The translations under genes were made by a program, and so were the position numbers. Below the pieces are notes generated by a model that was not told where the DNA came from, searched no databases, and saw only the letters and a list, made by a program, of their open reading frames with translations. Source: JBOFLG01 sp051657745 (GTDB lineage: Bacteria > Actinomycetota > Actinomycetes > Actinomycetales > Dermatophilaceae). Taken from it: a DNA stretch of 64,000 nt. Positions within the stretch are counted from its first letter, which is position 1, and each line of letters opens with the position of its first letter. Of this stretch, positions 7,652 through 16,445 are shown one piece after another. The stretch spans positions 1 to 64,000 of the forward strand of contig JBOFLG010000090.1 in NCBI GenBank assembly GCA_051657745.1, given 5' to 3'.

Positions 7652-8659
7652 ATGAAGGTTCTGGTCACCGGTGGCGCCGGGTTCATCGGCAGCAACTTCG
7701 TGCACCTGACGCTCGCGACCCGCCCTGACGTCGCGGTGACGGTCCTGGACAAACTCACCTACGCGGGGTCCACGGCGTCGCTCGCCGGCGCGCTCGACCA
7801 GGTCGAACTGGTCACCGGCGACGTCGCCGACCCGGTGATCGTCGACCGGCTCGTCGGCGCTGCCGACCTCGTGGTGCACTTCGCCGCGGAGTCGCACAAC
7901 GACAACTCGCTGCACGACCCGGGCCCGTTCGTCGGCACCAACCTGATTGGCACGTACACGCTGCTCGAGGCCGCGCGCCGCCACGACGTGCGCTACCACC
8001 ACATCTCCACCGACGAGGTCTACGGCGACCTCCAACTCGACGACCCGGGCCGGTTCACCGAGTCCACCCCGTACAACCCGAGCTCGCCGTACTCGGCCAC
8101 CAAGGCCGGCTCCGACCTGCTGGTGCGGGCCTGGGTGCGCTCATTCGGCATCCGGGCCACGATCTCGAACTGCTCCAACAACTACGGCCCGCACCAGCAC
8201 GTCGAAAAGTTCATCCCGCGCCAGATCACCAACGTGCTCGACGGCATCCGGCCCAAGGTGTACGGCGCGGGGCTGAACGTGCGCGACTGGATCCACGTCG
8301 ATGACCACAACGAGGCCGTGTGGGCCATTGTCGACCGGGGCGAGATCGGCGAGACCTACCTCATCGGCGCCGACGGCGAGGCCAGCAACATCGAGGTCGT
8401 GCGGCTCGTGCTCAGCCTCATGGGTGCGGAACCGGACGGGTTCGACCACGTCACCGACCGGGCCGGCCACGACCTGCGGTACGCCATCGACTCCACCCGG
8501 CTGCGCACCGAACTCGGCTGGCGGCCGCGCTATCAGTCCTTCCGCGACGGGCTGGCGGCCACCATCGAGTGGTATCGCGAGAACGAGCCGTGGTGGCGCC
8601 CCGAGAAGGAGGGCACCGAGGCCAGGTATGCCCGGACCCAGCAGGTCGTGGCGCGCTGA
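7652..8659 (+). CDS. rmlB: dTDP-glucose 4,6-dehydratase (RmlB)
   Basis: Second enzyme of dTDP-rhamnose synthesis, an NAD-dependent short-chain dehydrogenase of the extended type, 335 residues. The dinucleotide fold is MKVLVTGGAGFIGSNF; the catalytic segment is HISTDEVYGDL with the Tyr-x3-Lys pair in SPYSATKAGSD. NVRDWIHVDDHNEAV and GHDLRYAID are further family marks. It precedes rmlD by 22 bases on the same strand and diverges from rmlA/rmlC, so all four pathway genes sit together. Confidence 0.97.
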   Translation: MKVLVTGGAGFIGSNFVHLTLATRPDVAVTVLDKLTYAGSTASLAGALDQVELVTGDVADPVIVDRLVGAADLVVHFAAESHNDNSLHDPGPFVGTNLIGTYTLLEAARRHDVRYHHISTDEVYGDLQLDDPGRFTESTPYNPSSPYSATKAGSDLLVRAWVRSFGIRATISNCSNNYGPHQHVEKFIPRQITNVLDGIRPKVYGAGLNVRDWIHVDDHNEAVWAIVDRGEIGETYLIGADGEASNIEVVRLVLSLMGAEPDGFDHVTDRAGHDLRYAIDSTRLRTELGWRPRYQSFRDGLAATIEWYRENEPWWRPEKEGTEARYARTQQVVAR

Positions 8660-8681
8660 TGGCGCTCCGGCTGGTCCGCTG

Positions 8682-9539
8682 ATGGCGCGCTGGCTGGTCG
8701 CCGGGGCCAGCGGCATGCTTGGCCGCGAACTCACCCGGGCGCTCGCGGATGCCGGGCACGAGGTCAGTGCCGCCACCCGCGCCGACCTGGACGTGCTCGA
8801 TCCGGACGCATGCCGCACCGCCGCGGCGGGCCATGACGTCGTTGCCAACTGCGCCGGTTACACCGCGGTCGACGCCGCCGAGGCCGATGCGGCCCGCGCC
8901 TTCGCGGTCAACGCGCTCGGCGCCGCCCATCTCGCCCGCGCGGCCGCTGCCACCGGCGCCGCGCTCGTCCAGATCTCCACCGACTACGTGTTCGCCGGCG
9001 ACGCCACCGAGCCGTACCCAGCCGACGCGCCGCTCGCCCCGAGGTCGGTGTACGGCCGTACCAAGGCGGCCGGGGAGTGGGCCGCGCGGGCCGAATGTCC
9101 GCGCACCTGGCTGGTGCGCACCTCCTGGCTCTATGGCGACCACGACGCGAGCTTCCCCGCGACGATCCGCCGGCTCGCCACCGAGCGGGACACGCTCGAC
9201 GTCGTCGATGACCAAGTGGGTCAGCCCACCTGGACCGCCGACCTGGCCGCGGGCGTCATCCGCCTTGCCGGGGCGGGCGCGCCGTTCGGCATCTGGCATG
9301 CCAGCGGGGGCGGGCAGTGTTCCTGGTTCGACCTGGCCCAGGCGGTGTGTGAGGAGATCGGCCTCGACCCCGGCCGGGTGCGGGCAACCAGCAGCGCGGC
9401 GTACCCGCGCCCCGCCCCGCGCCCCGCCTACAGCGTGCTGTCGCACCGGATGTGGGATGCCGCCGGCCTTCCCCCGCTCCCGCACTGGCGTACGGCGTTG
9501 CACCGTGCGGCGACGAGCGTGCTGGACACGCGCCCGTGA
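8682..9539 (+). CDS. rmlD: dTDP-4-dehydrorhamnose reductase (RmlD)
   Basis: Last enzyme of dTDP-L-rhamnose synthesis, NAD(P)H-dependent reduction of the 4-keto group. 285 residues. Visible: dinucleotide loop VAGASGMLGREL, NCAGYTAVDAAE, ISTDYVFAG, and the Tyr-Lys pair in YGRTKAAGE. The start follows a short stretch in which GCGCGCTGATGGCGC is nearly repeated (8651 and 8677 areas), which creates two out-of-frame-looking ATGs; only the second opens the RmlD frame. Normal for the family otherwise. Confidence 0.95.
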   Translation: MARWLVAGASGMLGRELTRALADAGHEVSAATRADLDVLDPDACRTAAAGHDVVANCAGYTAVDAAEADAARAFAVNALGAAHLARAAAATGAALVQISTDYVFAGDATEPYPADAPLAPRSVYGRTKAAGEWAARAECPRTWLVRTSWLYGDHDASFPATIRRLATERDTLDVVDDQVGQPTWTADLAAGVIRLAGAGAPFGIWHASGGGQCSWFDLAQAVCEEIGLDPGRVRATSSAAYPRPAPRPAYSVLSHRMWDAAGLPPLPHWRTALHRAATSVLDTRP

Positions 9540-9552
9540 CTAGGATCGAATC

Positions 9553-10527
9553 ATGCTCGCGGTCACCGCTGTCCGACAGTCCGACGCTGACCCGCTGTCC
9601 GGGCTGGAGGTGGGGGAGCGGCCTGATCCGGTGGCGCCCGACGGCTGGGTCACGGTGCGGTTGCGCAGTGCGGCCCTGAACCACCACGACGTGTGGTCGT
9701 TGCGTGGGGTCGGCCTTCCTGCGGATCGGCTGCCGATGGTGCTCGGCTGCGACGGGGCCGGGGTGACCGACGACGGTACCGAGGTCATCGTGCATGCCGT
9801 GGTCGCGTCCCCGGGCTGGTTGGGTGATGAGACCCTCGACCCGCGGCGCTCCCTCCTCTCCGAGGTGCACGACGGCACCCTCGCCGAGGCCGTGGTGGTG
9901 CCCCGGCAGAACGTCGTGCCGAAACCGGCCGCGCTGTCGTGGGAGCACGCCGCGTGCCTGCCGACTGCCTGGCTCACCGCCTATCGGATGCTGTTCACCC
10001 GGGCCGGGGTGCAGCCGGGTTCGACCGTGCTGGTGCAGGGCGCCGCGGGCGGAGTGGCGACGGCGTTGGTGCAGCTCGGGTCCGCGGCCGGCATCCGGAT
10101 GTGGGTGACCAGCCGCGACCCGGCGCGCGGCGAGCAGGCGGTCGCTCTCGGTGCCGACCGCGCGTTCGAGAGTGGCGCCCGGCTGCCCGAGCGGGTCGAT
10201 GCGGTGATGGAGACGGTCGGCGCGGCCACCTGGTCGCACTCGGTCAACAGCCTCGTCCAGGGTGGGTCGATCGTGATCTCCGGAGCCACCTCCGGCGACG
10301 CCCCGGCACGGGCCGAGCTGACCAAGATCTTCTTCAAGCAGCTGCGGGTGGTCGGCTCGACGATGGGCACCCGCGACGAGCTCGAGCGGCTGGCCCGGTT
10401 TGTGATCGACCGCGGTATCGAGCCACGGGTCGACTCGGTGCGCCCCCTGGCCGATGCACGTGGTGCCTTCGAGCGGATGGTGGCTGGTGACGTCACCGGC
10501 AAGCTGGTGCTCACCACCTCGGCCTGA
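9553..10527 (+). CDS. MDR-family zinc-binding-type dehydrogenase/reductase
   Basis: Medium-chain dehydrogenase/reductase, 324 residues, likely NADPH-dependent quinone or enone reductase. The N-terminal catalytic domain has NHHDVWSLRGVGLP and MVLGCDGAGVTDDG; the cofactor fold has VLVQGAAGGVATALVQLG and the Arg pocket TSRDPARGEQA. The Cys/His ligands of the catalytic and structural zinc are mostly absent, so it is probably a zinc-free member. It follows rmlD by 13 bases and may be read through from it, but nothing ties it to rhamnose. Substrate unknown. Confidence 0.85.
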   Translation: MLAVTAVRQSDADPLSGLEVGERPDPVAPDGWVTVRLRSAALNHHDVWSLRGVGLPADRLPMVLGCDGAGVTDDGTEVIVHAVVASPGWLGDETLDPRRSLLSEVHDGTLAEAVVVPRQNVVPKPAALSWEHAACLPTAWLTAYRMLFTRAGVQPGSTVLVQGAAGGVATALVQLGSAAGIRMWVTSRDPARGEQAVALGADRAFESGARLPERVDAVMETVGAATWSHSVNSLVQGGSIVISGATSGDAPARAELTKIFFKQLRVVGSTMGTRDELERLARFVIDRGIEPRVDSVRPLADARGAFERMVAGDVTGKLVLTTSA

Positions 10528-10533
10528 CCGCGG

Positions 10534-11214
10534 TCAGGGAGCAGGGATCTGCAACCATTCGGCCCAGCCGTTGTGCAGCACCAGCCAGGCGATCAGGCCG
10601 TAGCCAGCCTGACCGGGATGATGCGGAACTCGGCTCGCGGCAAGGTCGGTGCGCCACTGCTCGTGGGCGGCCAGCGGCCGGTAGCAGTCCACGAACGGCA
10701 CATCGCGCCGTCCGCATACGTCAGCCTGGGCATCGACGAGCGTCTCGATCCGGTCATTCAATTCGGCGTCGTCGGTCGGCGGTGGGCTCACCACGAACGT
10801 GCCCACACCCTGGCTGGCGGCGTCGTCGAGCAGGTTGGCGAGATTGAGCCGGTGCCGGGCCAGGCTGACCCCGTGCCCAACATCGTTGGCCCCCACGGAG
10901 ATGACGAGCCGTCGCTCGCTACGGCCCGCCCAGCGCCTCGGGACCTCGAGCGACCACCGGGCCAGGACGTCGGCCGAGGTGTCCCCGCGAACTCCGAGGT
11001 TGTACGGCGTGATCTCGACCTCGGGATGGTGGGTTCGGCCGACGACCCGGGTGACCCACCCCTGACCCTTCGGGTCGCCCACCCCGACGACGAGAGAATC
11101 GCCCAGGTACACCACGGCGATGTCTCGCGGTCCGTCCGGGACGACGTGCGCGTCCACGCTCGGGCGAAACTCGATCAGCCCGCCGCCGTCGCTGGTGGGT
11201 GGTGCGTCATCCAT
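10534..11214 (-). CDS. GDSL/SGNH-family lipase or esterase
   Basis: 226-residue SGNH hydrolase. Block I is VVYLGDSLVVGVGDP with the nucleophile Ser in GDS; block III is ISVGANDVGHG (Gly-x-Asn-Asp); block V is the Asp/His region near SRVPHHPGQAGYGLIAWLV with a plausible catalytic His. No signal peptide, so it is probably cytoplasmic. It follows the DUF6104 gene on the same strand with a 6-base gap, downstream of kgd. Substrate unknown; thioesterase or acyl-ester activity would be typical. Confidence 0.88.
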   Translation of the reverse strand: MDDAPPTSDGGGLIEFRPSVDAHVVPDGPRDIAVVYLGDSLVVGVGDPKGQGWVTRVVGRTHHPEVEITPYNLGVRGDTSADVLARWSLEVPRRWAGRSERRLVISVGANDVGHGVSLARHRLNLANLLDDAASQGVGTFVVSPPPTDDAELNDRIETLVDAQADVCGRRDVPFVDCYRPLAAHEQWRTDLAASRVPHHPGQAGYGLIAWLVLHNGWAEWLQIPAP

Positions 11215-11220
11215 CGGGTC

Positions 11221-11427
11221 TCACTCGTCGCTCACCGGGGCCCACTCGTCATCGTCGAGCCTCGCGAGCCAGGTCGCGAGCCGTTCGACCGGCACCTCCG
11301 CCTCGGGGTTGAGGTCAACGAAGGTACGCAACTGCTCGGCCAGCCAGCCGAGCGTGACCTCATCGGTCCCGCGCCGGGATTCGAGTTCCTCGATACCGCG
11401 ATCGGTGAAATACACGCCCGCGACCAT
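11221..11427 (-). CDS. DUF6104-like small protein
   Basis: Small acidic protein of about 68 residues (MVAGVYFTDRGIEELE..., then VTLGWLAEQLRTFVDLNPEAEVPVERLATWLARLDD). I recognise it as the conserved actinobacterial protein often found directly after kgd; its function is not known. An ATG three codons upstream (11436) would also fit. It lies 15 bases after the kgd stop and 6 bases before the GDSL gene, all on one strand, so the three are likely co-transcribed. No membrane segment or metal motif is seen. Confidence 0.8.
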   Translation of the reverse strand: MVAGVYFTDRGIEELESRRGTDEVTLGWLAEQLRTFVDLNPEAEVPVERLATWLARLDDDEWAPVSDE

Positions 11428-11442
11428 ACCGGCCACGGGTGG

Positions 11443-14400
11443 TCACCGGTCGAATGCCCGCGCCATCAGGGTCGCCTGCTCGGCCTTGTGCTTTCGGGTG
11501 GAACCGGATGCCGGTGAGGCCGAGGCCGGCCGTGACACCACCCGCAACGGCCGGTTCTCGCCGTGCGCCGCAAGTGCGTCGGGCAGGCTGAGTGCCAGGA
11601 ACGGCCAGGCGCCCATGTTCTGTGGCTCGTCCTGCACGACGACGACCTCGGCGCCGGGGTAGGCGGCGAGCGCCTCGGCGAGTTCGCGCGCTGGCAGCGG
11701 GTAGTACTGCTCAAGACGCAGCACCGCAGTGGCCACGTCGCCACGCTCGGCGCGCGCCGCTTCGAGATCATGCACCACCTTGCCGGCCGCGATGAGTACT
11801 CGAGTGACGTCGCCTCCGGCGCCAATCGACCGGTCCGGGAGCACCGGCCGGAACGTGCCGGTGGTGAAGTCCTCGGGGGCGCTCGCCGCGGCTTTGAGCC
11901 GGAGCATGGACTTCGGGGTGAACACGACGAGCGGGCGGCGCGGACGGGCATAGGCCTGCCGACGCAGCAGGTGGAAGTACGACGCCGGCGTCGATGGGTA
12001 GGCGACGGTCATGTTTCCCTCGGCGCACATCTGGAGGAACCGCTCGATCCGGCTCGACGAGTGGTCCGGTCCCTGACCTTCGTACCCGTGTGGCAACAGC
12101 AGCACCACCGAGGAACGCTGGCCCCACTTCTGCTCACCGGAGGAGATGAACTCGTCGATGATCGTCTGCGCGCCGTTGAAGAAGTCGCCGAACTGGGCCT
12201 CCCACAGCACCAGGGCATCCGGCCGCTCCACGGAGTAGCCGTACTCGAAGCCCATCGCGGCGAACTCGGACAGCAGCGAGTCGTACACCCAGAACCGAGC
12301 CTGGCCCTCGCCGAGATACAGCAGCGGCGTCCACTCGGCCGCGGTCTCCTTGTCGATCAGCACCGCATGCCGTTGCACGAAGGTGCCGCGGCGGCTGTCC
12401 TGACCGGCGAGGCGCACCGGGGTGCCCTCGGTCAGCAGCGAGCCAAAGGCGAGCAACTCACCGGTGGCCCAATCGATGCCGCCGGCGTGCACGCTGGCGG
12501 CGCGCTTGTCGAGTACCTGCCGCAGTTTGGGGTGCACCGTGAAGCCGTTGGGTGGTTGCACGAACACGTTGCCGAGCCGGTGCAGCGTGCGCTCGGAGAT
12601 GGCCGTCTCGGATGCCGAGCGCGCGGGCCGGTCCGCGTCGCTCGCCTGCGCGGCCGGCGGCTCGAGGCCGGTGTGCCCCTCCACGTCGGTGCCCGCGTAG
12701 GTGGCGGAGTCGGACGAGTCCGCATCGGAGCGGCGCAGCGCTTCCTTGGTCTCGGCGAAGACTCGCTCGAGCTGCTGCTGGTAGTCGCGCAGCGCGGCCT
12801 CGGCGTCCTCGACGGTGATGTCGCCGCGCCCGATCAGCGACTCCGTGTAGAGCTTGCGCACGCTGCGCTTGGCCTCGATGAGGTGGTACATCAGTGGCTG
12901 GGTCATCGACGGGTCGTCGCCCTCGTTGTGGCCGCGGCGGCGGTAACACACCAGGTCGATGACGACGTCTTTGTGGAACTGCTGACGGAACTCGTAGGCG
13001 AGCTCGGCGACCCGCACGCAGGCCTCCGGGTCGTCGCCGTTGACGTGGAAGATCGGCGCCTGGATCATCCGCGCGACGTCGGTGGAGTACGTGGATGACC
13101 GCGATGAACTCGGCGACGTGGTGAACCCGACCTGGTTGTTGATGACGACGTGCACCGTTCCGCCGGTGCGATACCCGCGCAACTGGCTGAGGTTGAGCGT
13201 CTCGGCGACCACGCCCTGGCCGGCGAACGCGGCGTCACCGTGGAGCAACACCGGGAGCACGGTGAAGTCTTCTCCGGCCAGGTTGAGTCGGTCCTGCTTG
13301 GCCCGCACGATGCCCTCAAGTACGGGGTTGACCGCCTCGAGGTGAGACGGGTTGGCGGCAAGGTAGACCTTGGTCTGCGCACCACCGTCGGCGGTGAACG
13401 TCCCCTCGGTGCCGAGGTGATACTTGACGTCGCCGGAGCCCTGCACTGATCGCGGATCCTGCTTGCCCTCGAACTCGCGGAAGATCTGGCCGTACGACTT
13501 GCCGGCGATATTGGCCAGCACGTTGAGCCGGCCGCGGTGCGGCATCCCGATACACACCTCGTCGAGCTGGTCGCCGGCGGCCAGCGAGAGCACGCGGTCG
13601 AGCAGCGCGATCACCGACTCGCCGCCCTCGAGCGAGAAGCGCTTCTGCCCCACGAACTTGGTCTGCAGGAAGGTCTCGAACGCTTCAGCCGCATTGAGCC
13701 GGCGGAGAATTCGCAACTGTTCCTCACGCGTCATCCGGGCGTAGCCGACCTCGATCCTGCTTTGGATCCACTCGCGTTGGTCGGGGTCCTGGATGTGCAT
13801 GTACTCGACGCCGATGGTGCGGCAGTACGAGTCGCGCAGGATGCCGAGGATCTTGCGTAGCTTGAGGAACGGCTGCCCGCCGAACCCGCCGGTGGGGAAG
13901 GTGCGGTCGAGGTCCCAGAGGGTGAGGCCGTGCGTGGTGACGTCGAGGTCGTGGTGCCGACGCTGCTTGTACTCGAGCGGGTCGGTGTCGGCCATCAGGT
14001 GGCCGCGCACCCGGTAGGCGTGGATCAGTTCCTGAACCCGGGAGACCTTGTTGATGTCGTCGTCGTGGCTGCTGTCGACGTCCTGCACCCAGCGGATCGG
14101 TTCGTAGGGGATGCGCAGGCTCTCGAACACCTCGTCGTAGAAGCCCTGTTCGCCGAGCAGCAGGCCGTGCACGATGCGCAGGAACTCCCCGCTCTGCGCG
14201 CCCTGGATGATGCGGTGGTCGTAGGTGCTGGTCAGGGTGAGGGTCTTGCTGACCGCGTTGCGGTTGAGGGTCTCGGTGCTGGCGCCCTGCCACTCGGCGG
14301 GGTAGTCCATGGCGCCGACGCCGATGATGACGCCTTGGCCGCTCATCAGGCGCGGCACTGAGTGCACGGTACCGATGGTGCCCGGGTTGGTGAGGGTCAT

Positions 14401-15414
14401 GGTCGTGCCCTGGAAGTCCGTGGCGGTGAGGCTTCCGGTGCGGGCCTTCTTGACCACGTCTTCGTACGCCGTCCAGAAGTGGGCGAAGTCCATGGTCTCG
14501 GCGGGCCGTACCGACGGCACGAGCAGTTGCCGACTACCGTCCGGGCGGGGGAGGTCGATGGCGATGCCAAGCCCGACGTGGGCCGGTGTCACCAGCATCG
14601 GCTTGCCCTTCTCGTCGCGGGCGAAGCCGCTGTTCATCGCGGGCATCACCTCGAGTGCCTTGACCAGGGCGTATCCGATGAGGTGGGTGAAACTCACCTT
14701 GCCGCCACGGCTGCGGGCGAGGTGGTTGTTGATCACGATGCGGTTGTCGACGAGCAGTTTGGCGGGCACCGCACGCACCGAGGTGGCGGTGGGGACTTCG
14801 AGCGAGGACTCCATGTTGGTGACCACCCGAGCCGTGGCGCCACGCAGCGGGGTGGTCTGGTTCTCACCGGTGGTGCCACCGCCAGCCGGGCTGCCCGGCT
14901 CGCGGGGTTTCGGCGGAGCCGGCCGTTCGCCCAGCGCGGCGGGCCGCGACGCCGCCGGTGCTGCCTGGGTGGTCCGACCGCCGGGGGCCACGTCATCCGG
15001 GCGCCGCGACGTGCCGGAGGCAGCGGATCCCGCTGATGCGGGGTTCGCCGACGGGGCTGATGGTGTGGTGCTGGTGGGGGCGGCCTCGGTCACTGGGGCG
15101 GATGGTGCGGCACTCACCGTGGTGCGCGCGGCGGGTCGCGAGGACGCAGTCGACGAGGCCGCCTGCGGCGGTGCGGAACTCGGGCCGCCGGCTGATCTGG
15201 CCGACGGGGTGGCGTGTGCCGCGGAACCGTTCGCGCTGCCGTTGCCAGGGTTCCCCGGTGGTGAGCCACCGGGGGTGTAGTGCTCAAAGAAACCCCACCA
15301 TGCCTGGTCGACGGCGTTGCGATCCTCTCGGTACCGCTCGTACAGCTCCTCGACCAGCCACTCGTTGGGGCCGAACTCGGTGACAGGGTCGCTGGACGGT
15401 GACTGCTCGGCCAC
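11443..15414 (-). CDS. kgd: Multifunctional 2-oxoglutarate decarboxylase/dehydrogenase (KGD)
   Basis: Actinobacterial fusion of the E2-type acyltransferase and the E1 thiamine-diphosphate dehydrogenase for the 2-oxoglutarate step of the TCA cycle, 1323 residues. Residues 1-45 are the conserved N-terminal segment (FGPNEWLVEELYERYRE). Residues 50-185 are a Pro/Ala/Ser-rich linker that is not conserved. Residues about 190-425 are the acyltransferase domain, with the active-site region TSTYDHRIIQG (His400; Gln-Gly replaces the usual Asp-Gly, as in other KGD proteins). Residues about 450-1323 are the E1 part, with IGMPHRGRLNVLAN, HGDAAFAGQGVV, and the ThDP/Mg segment. In other actinomycetes it is controlled by the FHA protein OdhI/GarA, not encoded here. 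It heads a likely operon with the DUF6104 and GDSL genes. Confidence 0.97.
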   Translation of the reverse strand: MAEQSPSSDPVTEFGPNEWLVEELYERYREDRNAVDQAWWGFFEHYTPGGSPPGNPGNGSANGSAAHATPSARSAGGPSSAPPQAASSTASSRPAARTTVSAAPSAPVTEAAPTSTTPSAPSANPASAGSAASGTSRRPDDVAPGGRTTQAAPAASRPAALGERPAPPKPREPGSPAGGGTTGENQTTPLRGATARVVTNMESSLEVPTATSVRAVPAKLLVDNRIVINNHLARSRGGKVSFTHLIGYALVKALEVMPAMNSGFARDEKGKPMLVTPAHVGLGIAIDLPRPDGSRQLLVPSVRPAETMDFAHFWTAYEDVVKKARTGSLTATDFQGTTMTLTNPGTIGTVHSVPRLMSGQGVIIGVGAMDYPAEWQGASTETLNRNAVSKTLTLTSTYDHRIIQGAQSGEFLRIVHGLLLGEQGFYDEVFESLRIPYEPIRWVQDVDSSHDDDINKVSRVQELIHAYRVRGHLMADTDPLEYKQRRHHDLDVTTHGLTLWDLDRTFPTGGFGGQPFLKLRKILGILRDSYCRTIGVEYMHIQDPDQREWIQSRIEVGYARMTREEQLRILRRLNAAEAFETFLQTKFVGQKRFSLEGGESVIALLDRVLSLAAGDQLDEVCIGMPHRGRLNVLANIAGKSYGQIFREFEGKQDPRSVQGSGDVKYHLGTEGTFTADGGAQTKVYLAANPSHLEAVNPVLEGIVRAKQDRLNLAGEDFTVLPVLLHGDAAFAGQGVVAETLNLSQLRGYRTGGTVHVVINNQVGFTTSPSSSRSSTYSTDVARMIQAPIFHVNGDDPEACVRVAELAYEFRQQFHKDVVIDLVCYRRRGHNEGDDPSMTQPLMYHLIEAKRSVRKLYTESLIGRGDITVEDAEAALRDYQQQLERVFAETKEALRRSDADSSDSATYAGTDVEGHTGLEPPAAQASDADRPARSASETAISERTLHRLGNVFVQPPNGFTVHPKLRQVLDKRAASVHAGGIDWATGELLAFGSLLTEGTPVRLAGQDSRRGTFVQRHAVLIDKETAAEWTPLLYLGEGQARFWVYDSLLSEFAAMGFEYGYSVERPDALVLWEAQFGDFFNGAQTIIDEFISSGEQKWGQRSSVVLLLPHGYEGQGPDHSSSRIERFLQMCAEGNMTVAYPSTPASYFHLLRRQAYARPRRPLVVFTPKSMLRLKAAASAPEDFTTGTFRPVLPDRSIGAGGDVTRVLIAAGKVVHDLEAARAERGDVATAVLRLEQYYPLPARELAEALAAYPGAEVVVVQDEPQNMGAWPFLALSLPDALAAHGENRPLRVVSRPASASPASGSTRKHKAEQATLMARAFDR

Positions 15415-15521
15415 GGGGAATGCGCCTCTTTCCGGGCTGCTCGCTGGTCGACGATGGCGCCATCTAGCCTATCCCCGTCAGTGCGCCAGGTAGCGACGGG
15501 CACCGGATCGACCACCATCCG

Positions 15522-15557
15522 GAACCGGTGCCGAGACGAGCGTCTCGGCACCGGTTC
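15522..15557. promoter_or_regulatory. Perfect 36-bp palindrome between ABC operon and kgd
   Basis: Two 17-base arms (15522-15538 and 15541-15557) flank a 2-base centre; the left arm reads GAACCGGTGCCGAGACG. A partial further copy of the inner half (CCGAGACG...CGTCT) follows at 15561-15575. It lies 75 bases after the ABC permease stop and 107 bases before the kgd start. A stem with a 2-base loop is poor as an RNA hairpin, so an operator is as likely as a terminator. Confidence 0.6.
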
Positions 15558-15632
15558 AGGCCGAGACGCTCGTCTGTCAATCCCGGGTCGGGCGCCGGAG
15601 TTGCTGACCCGAACCCGAATGATGGGCCCGGC

Positions 15633-16445
15633 CTAGGTGATGTCTCGACGCGCGGTCAGCCACGAGCCGACGACGGTCAACACAGCCGAGTATCCGACCA
15701 GGATGAGTGCGCTGACCCACCAGGCGAAAGGGATGAACTCCGGTGCGCCCTCGCTGGATCCGCCGCTCGGATCACTCGTCACCAACATCTGCGTCGTGAG
15801 GTTGCCCGGGATGTACTTCATCGCGGTCCACCACTCCATGATGCCGAACACGATGTTCAGCACCAGTTGGCCGAGAAAGCCGAAGGCGACAGCGACCATC
15901 GTCGCAGCGATCTGGTTGCGGACCAGCATCCCGAATCCGAAGCCGAGCAAAGCCCACACGATGGTCGCGACGACACTCATCCCGAGAGACTGGAGAACAT
16001 CTCCGTCGCCGAGGAACAGTGGGGTGTCCTTGACGGCGGCAAGGATGAGGGCTCCGCCGGCCACCGAGGCACCGACGTGGACGATGCCATACACGGCGCC
16101 GACCGCGACGACGGCGATGAACTTGGCGACGGCGACGACGGCACGTCGCGGAGCCGCGAGATACGTGGCACTCACCGTCTTGTGCCGGAACTCAGAAGTG
16201 ATGAGGAGGACGCCGAGGGCCAGTGGAAACAACGCCGTCAAGGCGCCGAAGTTCCCGAGGAGACCGGAGGTGTACACCAGTTGGGCAGTCGCCGGGCCGG
16301 GTTCGAAACCGCCGTCGTCGAGGCCCACGAGAGCGGCCGCGCCCATGGAGATCCCGAACGCCAGCAGGACCATTCCCAGGGCCAGGCCCCACCACAGTCG
16401 GGTGGTGAACACCTTGCGGATCTCCGAACGAATCGCGCCAATCAT
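15633..16445 (-). CDS. ABC-2 type transporter permease
   Basis: Membrane permease of the ABC-2 family, 270 residues with about six hydrophobic segments. The N-terminus (MIGAIRSEIRKVFTTRLWWGLALGMVL) and the segment LLITSEFRHKTVSATYLAAPRR are typical of permeases paired with a DrrA/NatA-like ATPase. Its ATG overlaps the ATPase stop (ATGA). The pair probably exports a drug, lipid or peptide; the cargo cannot be told. Confidence 0.9.
   Translation of the reverse strand: MIGAIRSEIRKVFTTRLWWGLALGMVLLAFGISMGAAALVGLDDGGFEPGPATAQLVYTSGLLGNFGALTALFPLALGVLLITSEFRHKTVSATYLAAPRRAVVAVAKFIAVVAVGAVYGIVHVGASVAGGALILAAVKDTPLFLGDGDVLQSLGMSVVATIVWALLGFGFGMLVRNQIAATMVAVAFGFLGQLVLNIVFGIMEWWTAMKYIPGNLTTQMLVTSDPSGGSSEGAPEFIPFAWWVSALILVGYSAVLTVVGSWLTARRDIT

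Noticed and set aside
11563..13098. 511-residue plus-strand open frame
   Set aside because: Antisense to kgd, no domain pattern; kgd itself is certain.
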